From Dehalococcoidia bacterium (GTDB lineage: Bacteria > Chloroflexota > Dehalococcoidia > UBA2979): 15,849 bases of DNA. How positions within the stretch are numbered: position 1 is the stretch's first letter; every line of letters starts with the position of its first letter. Below, piece after piece: positions 1 through 6,415 of this stretch. A program made the translations under genes and the position numbers. The DNA lies in assembly GCA_009692725.1 (NCBI GenBank), contig SHYP01000019.1, positions 1 through 15,849 on the forward strand, written 5' to 3'. Under the pieces are notes generated by a model, which was not told the DNA's origin, did no database searches, and saw only the letters and a program-made list of their open reading frames with translations.

Positions 1-2
1 AC

Positions 3-398
3 CCCAACGCGCGGCCGAACGTCGCCAACGACCTCATGTTGCAGTTCGGCATTCCGTTGATCTTCGGCTACTTTCTGGTGCTTGGCTTCCCCGCGGGCCT
101 CGGCCTGTACTGGGCCGCAAGCACGATCATCGGCATCATCCTGCAGTGGGTCTTCGTCGGTCCGGGCGACTTCACGTGGCGCACACTCGTGCCACTGCCC
201 GCCAACCTGCGCCAGCGCGCCGGCGCGCTCCTGCGCCCATCAACCCAGCCAGCCAGCGCCGCCCATCGCGGCGTGACCGAAGCGGGAGACAGCAATGCCA
301 GTGGTGGAGGTGAGCGGCAAGACGGTCGACGAGGCGGTGGCAAAGGCGCTGGCCCAGCTCGCACTCAGCCGCGATCAGGTCGACGTCGACGTCGTTAG
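3..398 (+). CDS. yidC: YidC/Oxa1 membrane insertase, C-terminal part (5' end outside window)
   Basis: Inserts and folds membrane proteins in the cytoplasmic membrane, alone or with SecYEG. The visible frame opens with PNARPNVANDLM and continues through the last two transmembrane segments, including FGYFLVLGFPAGLGLYWAAS and a helix ending in QWVFVG; these are typical of the C-terminal end of the Oxa1/YidC core. After the last helix comes a roughly 70-residue hydrophilic tail ending in RSGRRRRR. Basic tails of this kind contact the ribosome in some bacterial YidC proteins, so the same role is plausible here (inference). The stop codon (396-398) lies 104 nt inside jag, in another frame. An alternative is that the true protein ends at the out-of-frame TGA at 274-276, just before jag, and that a one-base indel near 190-270 lengthens it. 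Its position directly before jag supports the call. Confidence 0.92.
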   Translation, partial: PNARPNVANDLMLQFGIPLIFGYFLVLGFPAGLGLYWAASTIIGIILQWVFVGPGDFTWRTLVPLPANLRQRAGALLRPSTQPASAAHRGVTEAGDSNASGGGERQDGRRGGGKGAGPARTQPRSGRRRRR

Positions 399-1272
399 CG
401 AGGGCAAGCGCGGCGTCTTCGGCATCGGTGCTGAAGACGCCGTCGTGCGCGTGGCAACCCGTGGCAATGTGCTGGCTCCGGACACCCGGCCGCTAGCCAT
501 GCGCGCGCCCCAGCAGGAACGCCCCGACCGGCGCCAGGACGACCAACCCCGCGAGCGGCCGCCGCAGCGGGAGCGGCCGACGCAGGGCGAGCGCCCACCC
601 CAGCGCGATGCGCGCCCGAGCGGCGGCGACGGCCGGGGCGGGCCGTCCGCGCCGATGCGCGGGCGCGGCGGCCCCCCCATGGACCGCCCCATCCCCGGCG
701 CCGGCGCGCCGAGCGCCGTGCGCGTGCCCGGCACTCCGGACGAGCTCCCCTATGCCCCGCCCGAGGACGCCGAGGACGCCGTCGACTTCGCGGGCCGCAC
801 GCTGCGCGACCTGCTCACGCTGCTCGGCCTGACCGACACGGAGATCTCGGCGCGCGACCCCGAGACCGCGGGCGACGGCGCGGGCCTCGCGGCGCAGGTG
901 TTCGACGTGTACGGCAGCACCGCCGACGCCTCCGAGGAGCTGGGGCTGCTGATCGGCCGCCGCGGCGAGACGCTGAGCGCGTTGCAGTACCTGCTCAACG
1001 TCATGACCGCGCAGCGCCACGAAGGCGAACATGTGTTCTCTCTGGACGTGGAGCAGTACCGCCGCCGACGAGAGGACACGCTGATCGACATGGCGAAGCG
1101 CATCGCGCAGGAGGTCCGCGAGAGCGGCGACGTGATCACGCTGGAGCCGATGCCGGCCGCGGAGCGCCGCATCGTCCACCTCACGCTTGCGGAGGAGCCC
1201 GGCGTGCGCACCGAGAGCGTCGGCACGGGCCCGGACCGCCAGGTCGAAGTGATGCCGGACGTGGGCGAGTAA
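295..1272 (+). CDS. khpB: KhpB/Jag RNA-binding protein (Jag_N, KH and R3H domains)
   Basis: Single-stranded RNA-binding protein; in other bacteria KhpB/Jag partners KhpA and influences cell elongation and division. Domains in the 325-aa product: Jag_N at residues 1-52 (GKTVDEAVAKALAQL, then GVFGIG); a disordered linker at about 60-160 very rich in Arg, Pro, Gln and Gly; a KH domain at about 165-250 with the loop IGRRG at 220-224; and an R3H domain at about 255-320 with Arg291 and His295 in ERRIVHLTL, followed by the usual V-T-S-G-P-R pattern. The ATG has a GGGAG six bases upstream (284-288), which settles the start although it lies inside the yidC frame. The linker carries ERPPQR-like repeats and RGRGG. 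Gene order after yidC is the classical one. Confidence 0.95.
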   Translation: MPVVEVSGKTVDEAVAKALAQLALSRDQVDVDVVSEGKRGVFGIGAEDAVVRVATRGNVLAPDTRPLAMRAPQQERPDRRQDDQPRERPPQRERPTQGERPPQRDARPSGGDGRGGPSAPMRGRGGPPMDRPIPGAGAPSAVRVPGTPDELPYAPPEDAEDAVDFAGRTLRDLLTLLGLTDTEISARDPETAGDGAGLAAQVFDVYGSTADASEELGLLIGRRGETLSALQYLLNVMTAQRHEGEHVFSLDVEQYRRRREDTLIDMAKRIAQEVRESGDVITLEPMPAAERRIVHLTLAEEPGVRTESVGTGPDRQVEVMPDVGE

Positions 1273-1294
1273 GGCGGGAGCCAGAGCTGCCGCC

Positions 1295-2185
1295 GTGCGG
1301 CCCGCGCTGCTCATCGTTGGTGCAGTCACGCGTGATGTGGTGGTGGGACAGGGCGACCAGCCGATGGGCGAGCGCGCGGGCGGGGCGGCGAGCTACGCGG
1401 CGCGCGCCGCCACGGCGCTCGGCGTGCGCGCCGCCATCCTCACGATCGCCGCGCCAGACGCTGATCTCGATGCGCTGGCGGGCCACGACGTGACCGTCGT
1501 CCCCGCCGACACCACGCTCACGTTCGAGCACACGCATGGTGCGGCAGGCGCGCGCGCGTTGCGGCTGCTTGCCCGCCCGCAGCGCGCGCTCACGTGGGCG
1601 GATCTGCCGGCGCAGTGGCGCGCCGCCGATGCGTTCCTGCTGGCGCCGCTGCTCCCGGACGACATCGACGTCGCCTCGTTCGCGCGGGTGGACGCACCAC
1701 TGCGCGGGCTGCTCGCGCAGGGCTTGCAGCGTCGCGTCGCGGAGGGCGGCGCGGTGCACTCGCTCGATGCGCCATCGCCCGTGCTGCTCGCGGCGCTCTC
1801 GCCGTCTGTCGCCGCGCAGACGACGGTGTTCCTGTCCGCGGAGGAGACTGCGGCGTGGAGCGCGGCGGACCGTGACGCGCTGGCAGCGTGCTGCGCGCGC
1901 GTCGTGCTCACGCAGGGCGCGGCAGGGGCGCTGGTGCACGCGAGCGGGGTGACGCACAACGTGCCGCCGGCACCCGCGATCGCCGTCGACGCCACGGGAG
2001 CAGGCGATGTGTTCGCGACCGCGCTTATACTCGGCCTGAGCGCGCGCGACGCAGCGGCGGAGCAGGTGGCCAGCATGCTCGCTGCGGCGTCGGTCGCGCG
2101 CTACGGTCCGGCCCCGCTCCCCACGCGGGCCGAGCTTGAGGGCACGAACGCAGGCACTAGCGAGGCGGAGACCGGGCAGCGATGA
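1295..2185 (+). CDS. PfkB/ribokinase-family sugar or polyol kinase, substrate unknown
   Basis: A 296-aa soluble kinase of the PfkB/ribokinase fold that would transfer phosphate from ATP to a small hydroxyl-bearing substrate. The N-terminal strand LLIVGAVTRDVV (residues 5-16) is followed by the glycine-rich GGAASYAARAATALG segment (29-43). The C-terminal signature VDATGAGDVF (231-240) carries the catalytic Asp238 and the anion hole. The end GPAPLPTRAEL is also typical. The middle (TTLTFEH, then AQWRAADAFLLAPL) recalls the bacterial relatives of plant inositol 3-kinase, but this is a memory-based impression and the substrate is not assigned. The start is GTG, 22 nt after jag, with only a distant GGGAG. 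The gene ends in an ATGA overlap with parA, so the two are probably translationally coupled. A kinase between jag and parA is not part of the widely conserved block. Confidence 0.87.
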   Translation: MRPALLIVGAVTRDVVVGQGDQPMGERAGGAASYAARAATALGVRAAILTIAAPDADLDALAGHDVTVVPADTTLTFEHTHGAAGARALRLLARPQRALTWADLPAQWRAADAFLLAPLLPDDIDVASFARVDAPLRGLLAQGLQRRVAEGGAVHSLDAPSPVLLAALSPSVAAQTTVFLSAEETAAWSAADRDALAACCARVVLTQGAAGALVHASGVTHNVPPAPAIAVDATGAGDVFATALILGLSARDAAAEQVASMLAAASVARYGPAPLPTRAELEGTNAGTSEAETGQR

Positions 2186-2967
2186 GCACCGTATTCGCAG
2201 TAGTGAACCAGAAGGGTGGCGTCGGCAAGACGACGACCACGGTCTCGCTGGGCGCGGCGCTCGCGTTGCGCGGACAGAGTGTGCTGATCATCGACGCCGA
2301 CCCGCAGGCGAACGCCACGACGTCGCTGGGCGTACGCCAGGGCGAGGGCGGCGGGCTCTACGAATCGATGGTCGACGAGCGGCCGCTCGACGCGATGGTG
2401 GTCGCGACCGCGGTGCCGGGCCTTTCGCTCGTGCCGACGACGCCGCACCTCGCGGGCGCGGAGGTGGAGCTCGTCTCGATCATGGCGCGCGAGTTTCGCA
2501 TGAAGCGCATTCTCGATCCGCTGCGCGATCGCTTCGGCGTGATCCTGATCGACTGCCCGCCGTCGCTCGGCCTGCTCACCGTCAACGCGCTCGCGGCTGC
2601 GGACGAAGTGATCATCCCCGTGCAGTGCGAGTACCTGGCGCTCGAGGGGCTGGGGCACCTCGCGCAGACGATCCGCCTCGTGCAGGCGAACCTGAACCCA
2701 CGGCTGCGCATTCGCGGCATCGTGCTGACGATGTTCGACAGCCGCACGAATCTCGCGCGGCAGGTGGAGGACGAAGTGCGGCAGCACTTCGCGAACACGT
2801 TCCGCGCGGTGATCCCGCGGTCGGTGCGGCTGTCTGAAGCGCCGAGCCACGGCGCGCCGATCCAGCTGTACGACCCGACGTCGACGGGTGCACAGGCGTA
2901 CGACCAGCTCGCGGACGAGCTGCTGGCGCAGCTGCAGCCGGCGGGAGGGGCAGTCGCGCATGGCTAG
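2182..2967 (+). CDS. parA: Chromosome-partitioning ATPase ParA (Soj)
   Basis: Deviant-Walker ATPase of the MinD/ParA family. It binds DNA non-specifically as an ATP dimer and is driven off by ParB to segregate the origin region. The 261-aa product has the deviant Walker A KGGVGKTT at residues 11-18, including the signature first lysine; the DADPQAN switch at 38-44; and Walker B ILIDCPPSLG with Asp124. Length and motif order match chromosomal Soj proteins, and there is no N-terminal HTH of the kind seen in some plasmid ParA proteins. The ATG overlaps the kinase stop (ATGA), and the end overlaps parB by 8 nt. This compact pairing next to yidC-jag indicates the chromosomal, not plasmid, version. 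Confidence 0.97.
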   Translation: MSTVFAVVNQKGGVGKTTTTVSLGAALALRGQSVLIIDADPQANATTSLGVRQGEGGGLYESMVDERPLDAMVVATAVPGLSLVPTTPHLAGAEVELVSIMAREFRMKRILDPLRDRFGVILIDCPPSLGLLTVNALAAADEVIIPVQCEYLALEGLGHLAQTIRLVQANLNPRLRIRGIVLTMFDSRTNLARQVEDEVRQHFANTFRAVIPRSVRLSEAPSHGAPIQLYDPTSTGAQAYDQLADELLAQLQPAGGAVAHG

Positions 2968-3883
2968 GGGCCTCGGCCGCGGGCTAGCGGCGCTCATCCC
3001 CGAGGCGGTGCGCGCGCCCGATGCGCGCATCCCGACGACCGAGGTAGCGATCGACCGCATCGTCGTGAACCCGTGGCAACCACGCACAGTGATGAACGCG
3101 GAGGCGCTCGCGGAACTCGCGGCGTCGATCCGCAAGCACGGGATCATCCAGCCGCTGCTGGTGTCGGAGGAGGCGACGCCCGACGGCGCGCCGCGTTACC
3201 AGCTGATCGCGGGCGAGCGACGGCTGCGCGCGGCCACCGCGGCGGGGCTGACGCACGTGCCGGTGACGGTCCGACAGAGCACGCCGCAGGAGCTGCTGGA
3301 GCTCGCGCTGATCGAGAACGTGCAGCGCGCGGACCTCGGACCGCTCGAAGAAGCGCAGGCATACGAGCGGCTGGTGCGGGAGTTCGGGCTGACGCAGCAG
3401 CAGGTTGCGGAGCGCGTCGGCAAGTCGCGCGCGGCGGTTGCGAACACGCTGCGGCTGAACCAGCTGCCGGAGGAGCTTCGCGCGTCACTGGCACGTGGCG
3501 AGTTCTCGGAGGGACACGCGCGCGCGCTGCTGGGCGTGTCGAACGTGGCGCGGCAGCGGCGGCTGTGGCGCGCGATCGTCGACGAGCAGCTGAGCGTGCG
3601 CGAGGCGGAGCAGCACGCGAACGACCAGGCGTTCGGGCGAGCGGCCGATGCGCCACCGGGGCCCGACGGCGCGCGGAGCGACGGGGGCGCGCCGGGGACC
3701 GAGGCGCCTGCGGCAGCGGTAAGCGCCGAGCAGCTGGCGCTTGCGGACGCGCTACGGCGCGCGCTGGGGACGAAGGTGACGCTGCGTCGCAGCCGTCGTG
3801 GCTCCGGCACGCTGACGATCCACTTCTTCAGCGACGACGAGCTGGAGGGTGTGCTCGACCGGTTGGGAGTGCACGCGACATGA
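2960..3883 (+). CDS. parB: Chromosome-partitioning protein ParB (Spo0J)
   Basis: Centromere-binding CTPase clamp that loads at parS sites, spreads, and stimulates ParA. The 307-aa product starts MARGLGRGLAALIP; this N-terminal motif resembles the peptide that contacts ParA. Residues 29-105 hold the ParB/Srx CTPase domain with GERRLRA (85-91) and then IENVQRADLGPLEEA (118-132). An HTH is at about 143-166 (LTQQQVAERVGKSRAAV), followed by SEGHARALLG (183-192), a low-complexity linker at about 215-250 and a C-terminal dimerisation segment. The ATG at 2960 was chosen over an upstream in-frame ATG at 2888 because the family N-terminus begins here and a GGGAGGGG stretch (2943-2950) lies nine bases upstream. 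The stop overlaps the next ATG (ATGA). No parS-like 16-mer was seen in the window. Confidence 0.97.
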   Translation: MARGLGRGLAALIPEAVRAPDARIPTTEVAIDRIVVNPWQPRTVMNAEALAELAASIRKHGIIQPLLVSEEATPDGAPRYQLIAGERRLRAATAAGLTHVPVTVRQSTPQELLELALIENVQRADLGPLEEAQAYERLVREFGLTQQQVAERVGKSRAAVANTLRLNQLPEELRASLARGEFSEGHARALLGVSNVARQRRLWRAIVDEQLSVREAEQHANDQAFGRAADAPPGPDGARSDGGAPGTEAPAAAVSAEQLALADALRRALGTKVTLRRSRRGSGTLTIHFFSDDELEGVLDRLGVHAT

Positions 3884-4368
3884 CGACACCGACGACGCCG
3901 TCAACGGTGGAGCAGCGGCTGCACGCGCTGGGCGTGACGCTGTCGCAGCCGACGACGCCGCTCGCGGTGTACCGGCCGGCGGTGCGCAGCGGCGCGTACA
4001 TCTACGTGTCGGGCCAGCTCGCGACGCGCGACGGCGCGGTGCCGACGCCGGGGCGGCTGGGCGACAGCGTGAGCGTGGAGCAGGGGGAGCTCGCGGCGCA
4101 GCTCGCGGCGATCAACGTGCTGGCGGTGGTGCGCGCGCTGCACGGCACGCTCGAAGGGCTGCGGCTGGTGCGCCTCGTGGGTTACGTGGCGGCGACGCCG
4201 GAGTTCGACCAGCACCCCGCAGTGGTGAACGGCGCGTCGCGGTTGCTGCGCGATGCGCTGGGCGAGGAGCTGGGCGTGGGCGCGCGGCTCGCGCTGGGTG
4301 TGGCGTCGTTGCCGCTGCGCTCGCCGGTGGAGATCGAAGCGCTCTTCGAGGTCGTGGCGAGCGCGTGA
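3880..4368 (+). CDS. RidA/YjgF-family protein
   Basis: Member of the RidA (YjgF/YER057c/UK114) superfamily, whose canonical members hydrolyse reactive 2-aminoacrylate and related enamine/imine intermediates. The 162-aa product is longer than archetypal RidA (about 130 aa). Its N-terminus, RLHALGVTLSQPTTPLAVY, is characteristic of the longer subgroup. YIYVSGQLATRDG (40-52) and the C-terminal ARLALGVASLPLRSPVEIEA (135-154) are family hallmarks. Arg136 aligns with the substrate-binding Arg105 of E. coli RidA, so deaminase-type activity is possible, though longer-subgroup members are poorly characterised. The ATG overlaps the parB stop (ATGA), which suggests coupling. A longer open frame extends upstream to 3073, but that part is a shadow of parB. 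Confidence 0.88.
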   Translation: MTTPTTPSTVEQRLHALGVTLSQPTTPLAVYRPAVRSGAYIYVSGQLATRDGAVPTPGRLGDSVSVEQGELAAQLAAINVLAVVRALHGTLEGLRLVRLVGYVAATPEFDQHPAVVNGASRLLRDALGEELGVGARLALGVASLPLRSPVEIEALFEVVASA

Positions 4369-4490
4369 CGAGGGGACCCTCACCCCCCGGGTCACTCGTC
4401 GTGACGGGCAGCTCCCGTCCTTCGCGATGGTCGGCGGCTTGACGGTTGTTGCTCTGCGAGCGGGGTGGCGGCGGTACGAGGAGATGAGCG
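4369..4490 (+). repeat. Intergenic spacer with a partial palindromic-repeat left end and a small hairpin
   Basis: This 122-nt spacer separates the RidA gene from the DinB-like gene and holds no credible ORF. At 4377-4390 it carries CCCTCACCCCCCGG, which nearly matches the left end of the repeats at 7665 and 12164. Next comes a perfect 5-bp hairpin, GTCAC (4391-4395), loop TCGTC, GTGAC (4401-4405). CCC at 4386-4388 and GGG at 4406-4408 could extend the stem around a 2-nt bulge. No T-tract follows, so it is a weak terminator candidate at best; a degraded repeat copy fits better. GAGGAG at 4478-4483 serves the next gene. Confidence 0.4.
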
Positions 4491-4988
4491 ATGGCTGAGA
4501 CGGTGCGCATCAACTTCGTGACGGGGGCGGTGCGGCGCTATGTGCCGGAGATCGAGGCGTTGCGCGCGATCCCGACGCGCATAGACGAGGCGATCGCGGG
4601 CCAGCCGATGGGTTGGCTGCGCACCGCGGACGCGGAGGGAGAGTGGGCGCCGGCGCGCGTGGTGGGCCACGTGATCGCATACGTCGAGCAGTCGCACGAG
4701 AACCTGTACCGCATGGCGGCGATGACGGACCCGGTGCTGAAGCTCGCGGACGACGCTGGTGTGGCGGCGACGGCGGGGTGGGAGCACATGCCGGGCGGCT
4801 CGCTCATGGAGCGGCTTGAGGCGGCGGTGGCGCGCTGCGTCGAGGTGCTCGCGGAGCTGCCGGACGCTTCGTGGGGGCGGCCGGGGCTGCACCCGACGGG
4901 CGGGCGTCGCTCGATCGTGCAGCAGGTGCGGCTGGTGACGGCGCACTGCGTGGAGCACGCGGTGCAGCTGGAGGGGATGCGGCGGTAG
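4491..4988 (+). CDS. DinB-like four-helix-bundle protein
   Basis: A 165-aa protein of the DinB/YfiT-like superfamily: metal-binding four-helix bundles that include thiol-dependent S-transferases (bacillithiol- or mycothiol-linked) and many members of unknown role. The expected three-His metal site is visible: His60 in ARVVGHVIAYVEQSHEN, and the HxxxH pair His152/His156 in TAHCVEHAVQL near the C-terminus. Trp52 and the preceding loop fit the usual W-P/A pattern before the first His helix. GAGGAG (4478-4483) precedes the ATG by seven bases. The gene is separated from ridA by 122 nt and runs directly into the following HEPN-like gene. The specific reaction cannot be told from the sequence. Confidence 0.82.
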   Translation: MAETVRINFVTGAVRRYVPEIEALRAIPTRIDEAIAGQPMGWLRTADAEGEWAPARVVGHVIAYVEQSHENLYRMAAMTDPVLKLADDAGVAATAGWEHMPGGSLMERLEAAVARCVEVLAELPDASWGRPGLHPTGGRRSIVQQVRLVTAHCVEHAVQLEGMRR

Positions 4989-5528
4989 GTGGCGGCGAAA
5001 GTGCGTGTGCCCGACGGCGATCGCGATAGCCTGAACCTGATGCTCTGGTTCATCGAACTTGGCGTGGCCTATCACGTCGCCGCTAGCATGACCGTAGCCG
5101 CGCTGCCGTCACCAATCGGCGGCGTCTTGGCTCACCAGGCGATCGAGATGTACCTCAAGGCGTTCCTCGCTGGCACCACAACCGAGCACGCGCGAAGGGA
5201 CTTTGGCCACAGCTTGCAGAAGCTCTGGGAGAGGTTCGATGAGGTGACAAATGAAAAGCACCACGGTCTCTCGTCGCTAGTCGCCTGGGTCGCCAAATCG
5301 TGGGACACGCGGTATCCGGAGCGGATTGCTGAGACGCCGACCGTGTTCGTGATACTCGGACGCGGGGAGGTCGATTTGTTCGACATATCGGGGAGCGTCG
5401 TGATCGCTCTTGACGATCTGGATCGCGTCGCGCAAGCGGTCCTGACCGAGTGCAAGGTAAGCGTTGAGTCGACTCGTGCGCGACTTATTGAGGCCGCGCG
5501 AGGTCACTGGCTGGCCGCCAGCTCGTAA
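4989..5528 (+). CDS. Small HEPN-domain-like protein, function unknown
   Basis: A 179-aa soluble protein with HEPN-like features: the helix VLAHQAIEMYLKAFLAG (46-62) followed by RRDFGHSLQKLWERF (69-83). HEPN proteins commonly show an A-x-E-x-x-x-K-A helix followed by a His-x-Leu helix. Arg69/Arg70 and His74 could form an R-x3-4-H pair, but the RNase R-x4-6-H motif normally lies later in the fold, so nuclease activity is not claimed. No nucleotidyltransferase (MNT) partner is adjacent. The GTG start directly abuts the DinB stop with a distant GAGGGG; a GTG at 5001 or an ATG at 5040 is also possible. Codons are noticeably richer in A/T than in the neighbours (for example GTGACAAATGAAAAG), suggesting later acquisition. 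It ends convergently 26 nt from the sulfurtransferase. Confidence 0.65.
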   Translation: MAAKVRVPDGDRDSLNLMLWFIELGVAYHVAASMTVAALPSPIGGVLAHQAIEMYLKAFLAGTTTEHARRDFGHSLQKLWERFDEVTNEKHHGLSSLVAWVAKSWDTRYPERIAETPTVFVILGRGEVDLFDISGSVVIALDDLDRVAQAVLTECKVSVESTRARLIEAARGHWLAASS

Positions 5529-5535
5529 GGTTCGC

Positions 5536-5560
5536 GGCTGCGCGAAGACGCGCGCTAGCC
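5536..5560. terminator. Candidate hairpin between convergent genes
   Basis: GCGCG (5540-5544), loop AAGA, CGCGC (5549-5553) form a tight stem. GGCT (5536-5539) and AGCC (5557-5560) can extend it around a 3-nt bulge. It lies between the convergent HEPN-like and sulfurtransferase genes and overlaps the latter's stop codon. No U-tract is present on either strand, so intrinsic termination is only a possibility. Confidence 0.3.
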
Positions 5561-6415
5561 GGTCTCGATCGGGAGGTCGGTGCGCTGGGCCCATTCGGAC
5601 CAGGAGCCGTCGTAGTTGGCGGCGAGGTCGAAGCCGAGCAGGTCGTGGAGGACGAGCCAGCTGACGGCGGAGCGGACGCCGCCGCCGCAGTAGGGGTAAA
5701 CGGGGCGGGTGCCGTCCACGCCGGCGGCGGCGTAGAGGCTGCGCAGCTGGGGGAGCGGAAGCAGGCGGCCGACGTCGTCGACGAGCAGCTCCCAGTTGAG
5801 GTGTTGCGCGCGGGGGATGCGGCCGAGCCGCGGCTGGGGCGCGTGGCCGCCGTCGCGGCCGTGCCACTCGTCGTCCGTGCGGCAGTCGAGCACGATCGCG
5901 TCGCGCTCCGCTTGCGCCGCGGCGAGCACGTCGTCGACGGTGGCGAGGATGGTGCGGTCGGGGGCGGGGAGCGCGAAGGGCGGACGCGGCGCGGGCGGTG
6001 CGGTGGCGTCGGTGGTGACGGCGCAGCCGGCGGCGGCGAGCAATGGCAACGCGCCATCCGCGATGTGCACGCGCGGGAAGCCGAAGTAGCGCAGCACCCA
6101 GTAGGCCCGCGCGGGCCACGGCGACTTGGCAGGCGCGTAGCAGACGATGTCGTCGTCCGGGTGCAATCCCAGGCGGGTGAGCGTTGCCTGCATGGTCGCG
6201 GGCAGCGGGACGAGCGCGCGCACGATCTCGCCGCGCGGGGCTTGCGCGCGATCCTCGGTGAAGTCCGCGTAGCCGCCGGCGAGGATCGCGCCGGCGAGGT
6301 GGCCGGCCGCGAAGTCGGCAGGCGTGTTGGTGACATGCACGAGGCGCACGCTGGGGTCGCGCTGGTGCGCGGCGAGCCATGCGGGGGTGACTACGGCTTC
6401 CGGGCGCTCGGGCAT
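5555..6415 (-). CDS. Two-domain rhodanese-family sulfurtransferase
   Basis: A 286-aa tandem-rhodanese protein of the thiosulfate/3-mercaptopyruvate sulfurtransferase type, moving sulfane sulfur from a donor to an acceptor through a cysteine persulfide. The C-terminal domain (about 152-286) is the catalytic one: IVLDCRTDDEW (174-184), GRIPRAQHLNW (198-208), and the active-site loop PYCGGGVRSA with Cys243. The N-terminal domain (about 8-135) keeps the fold (DFAAGHLAGA, ARAYWVLRYFGF) but has no Cys at the active loop, as is normal for this family. The CGGGVRS loop does not clearly distinguish thiosulfate from mercaptopyruvate as substrate. The ATG overlaps the ricT stop as TGATG, so it is the last gene of the lysA-holB-ricT operon. 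Confidence 0.9.
   Translation of the reverse strand: MPERPEAVVTPAWLAAHQRDPSVRLVHVTNTPADFAAGHLAGAILAGGYADFTEDRAQAPRGEIVRALVPLPATMQATLTRLGLHPDDDIVCYAPAKSPWPARAYWVLRYFGFPRVHIADGALPLLAAAGCAVTTDATAPPAPRPPFALPAPDRTILATVDDVLAAAQAERDAIVLDCRTDDEWHGRDGGHAPQPRLGRIPRAQHLNWELLVDDVGRLLPLPQLRSLYAAAGVDGTRPVYPYCGGGVRSAVSWLVLHDLLGFDLAANYDGSWSEWAQRTDLPIETG

Noticed and set aside
511..770. Possible repeat array or CRISPR-like periodicity in the jag linker
   Set aside because: The repetition is at the protein level (ERPPQR/RPTQGER) with irregular DNA spacing and no unique spacers; it is a disordered linker.
4439..4466. TTGACG resembling a -35 box before the DinB-like gene
   Set aside because: Nothing like a -10 hexamer occurs 16-18 nt downstream; the sequence there is G-rich.
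5555..6415. Loss of the active Cys in the first rhodanese domain as a defect
   Set aside because: In two-domain rhodaneses the N-terminal domain is normally inactive and the C-terminal Cys (here Cys243) does the chemistry.
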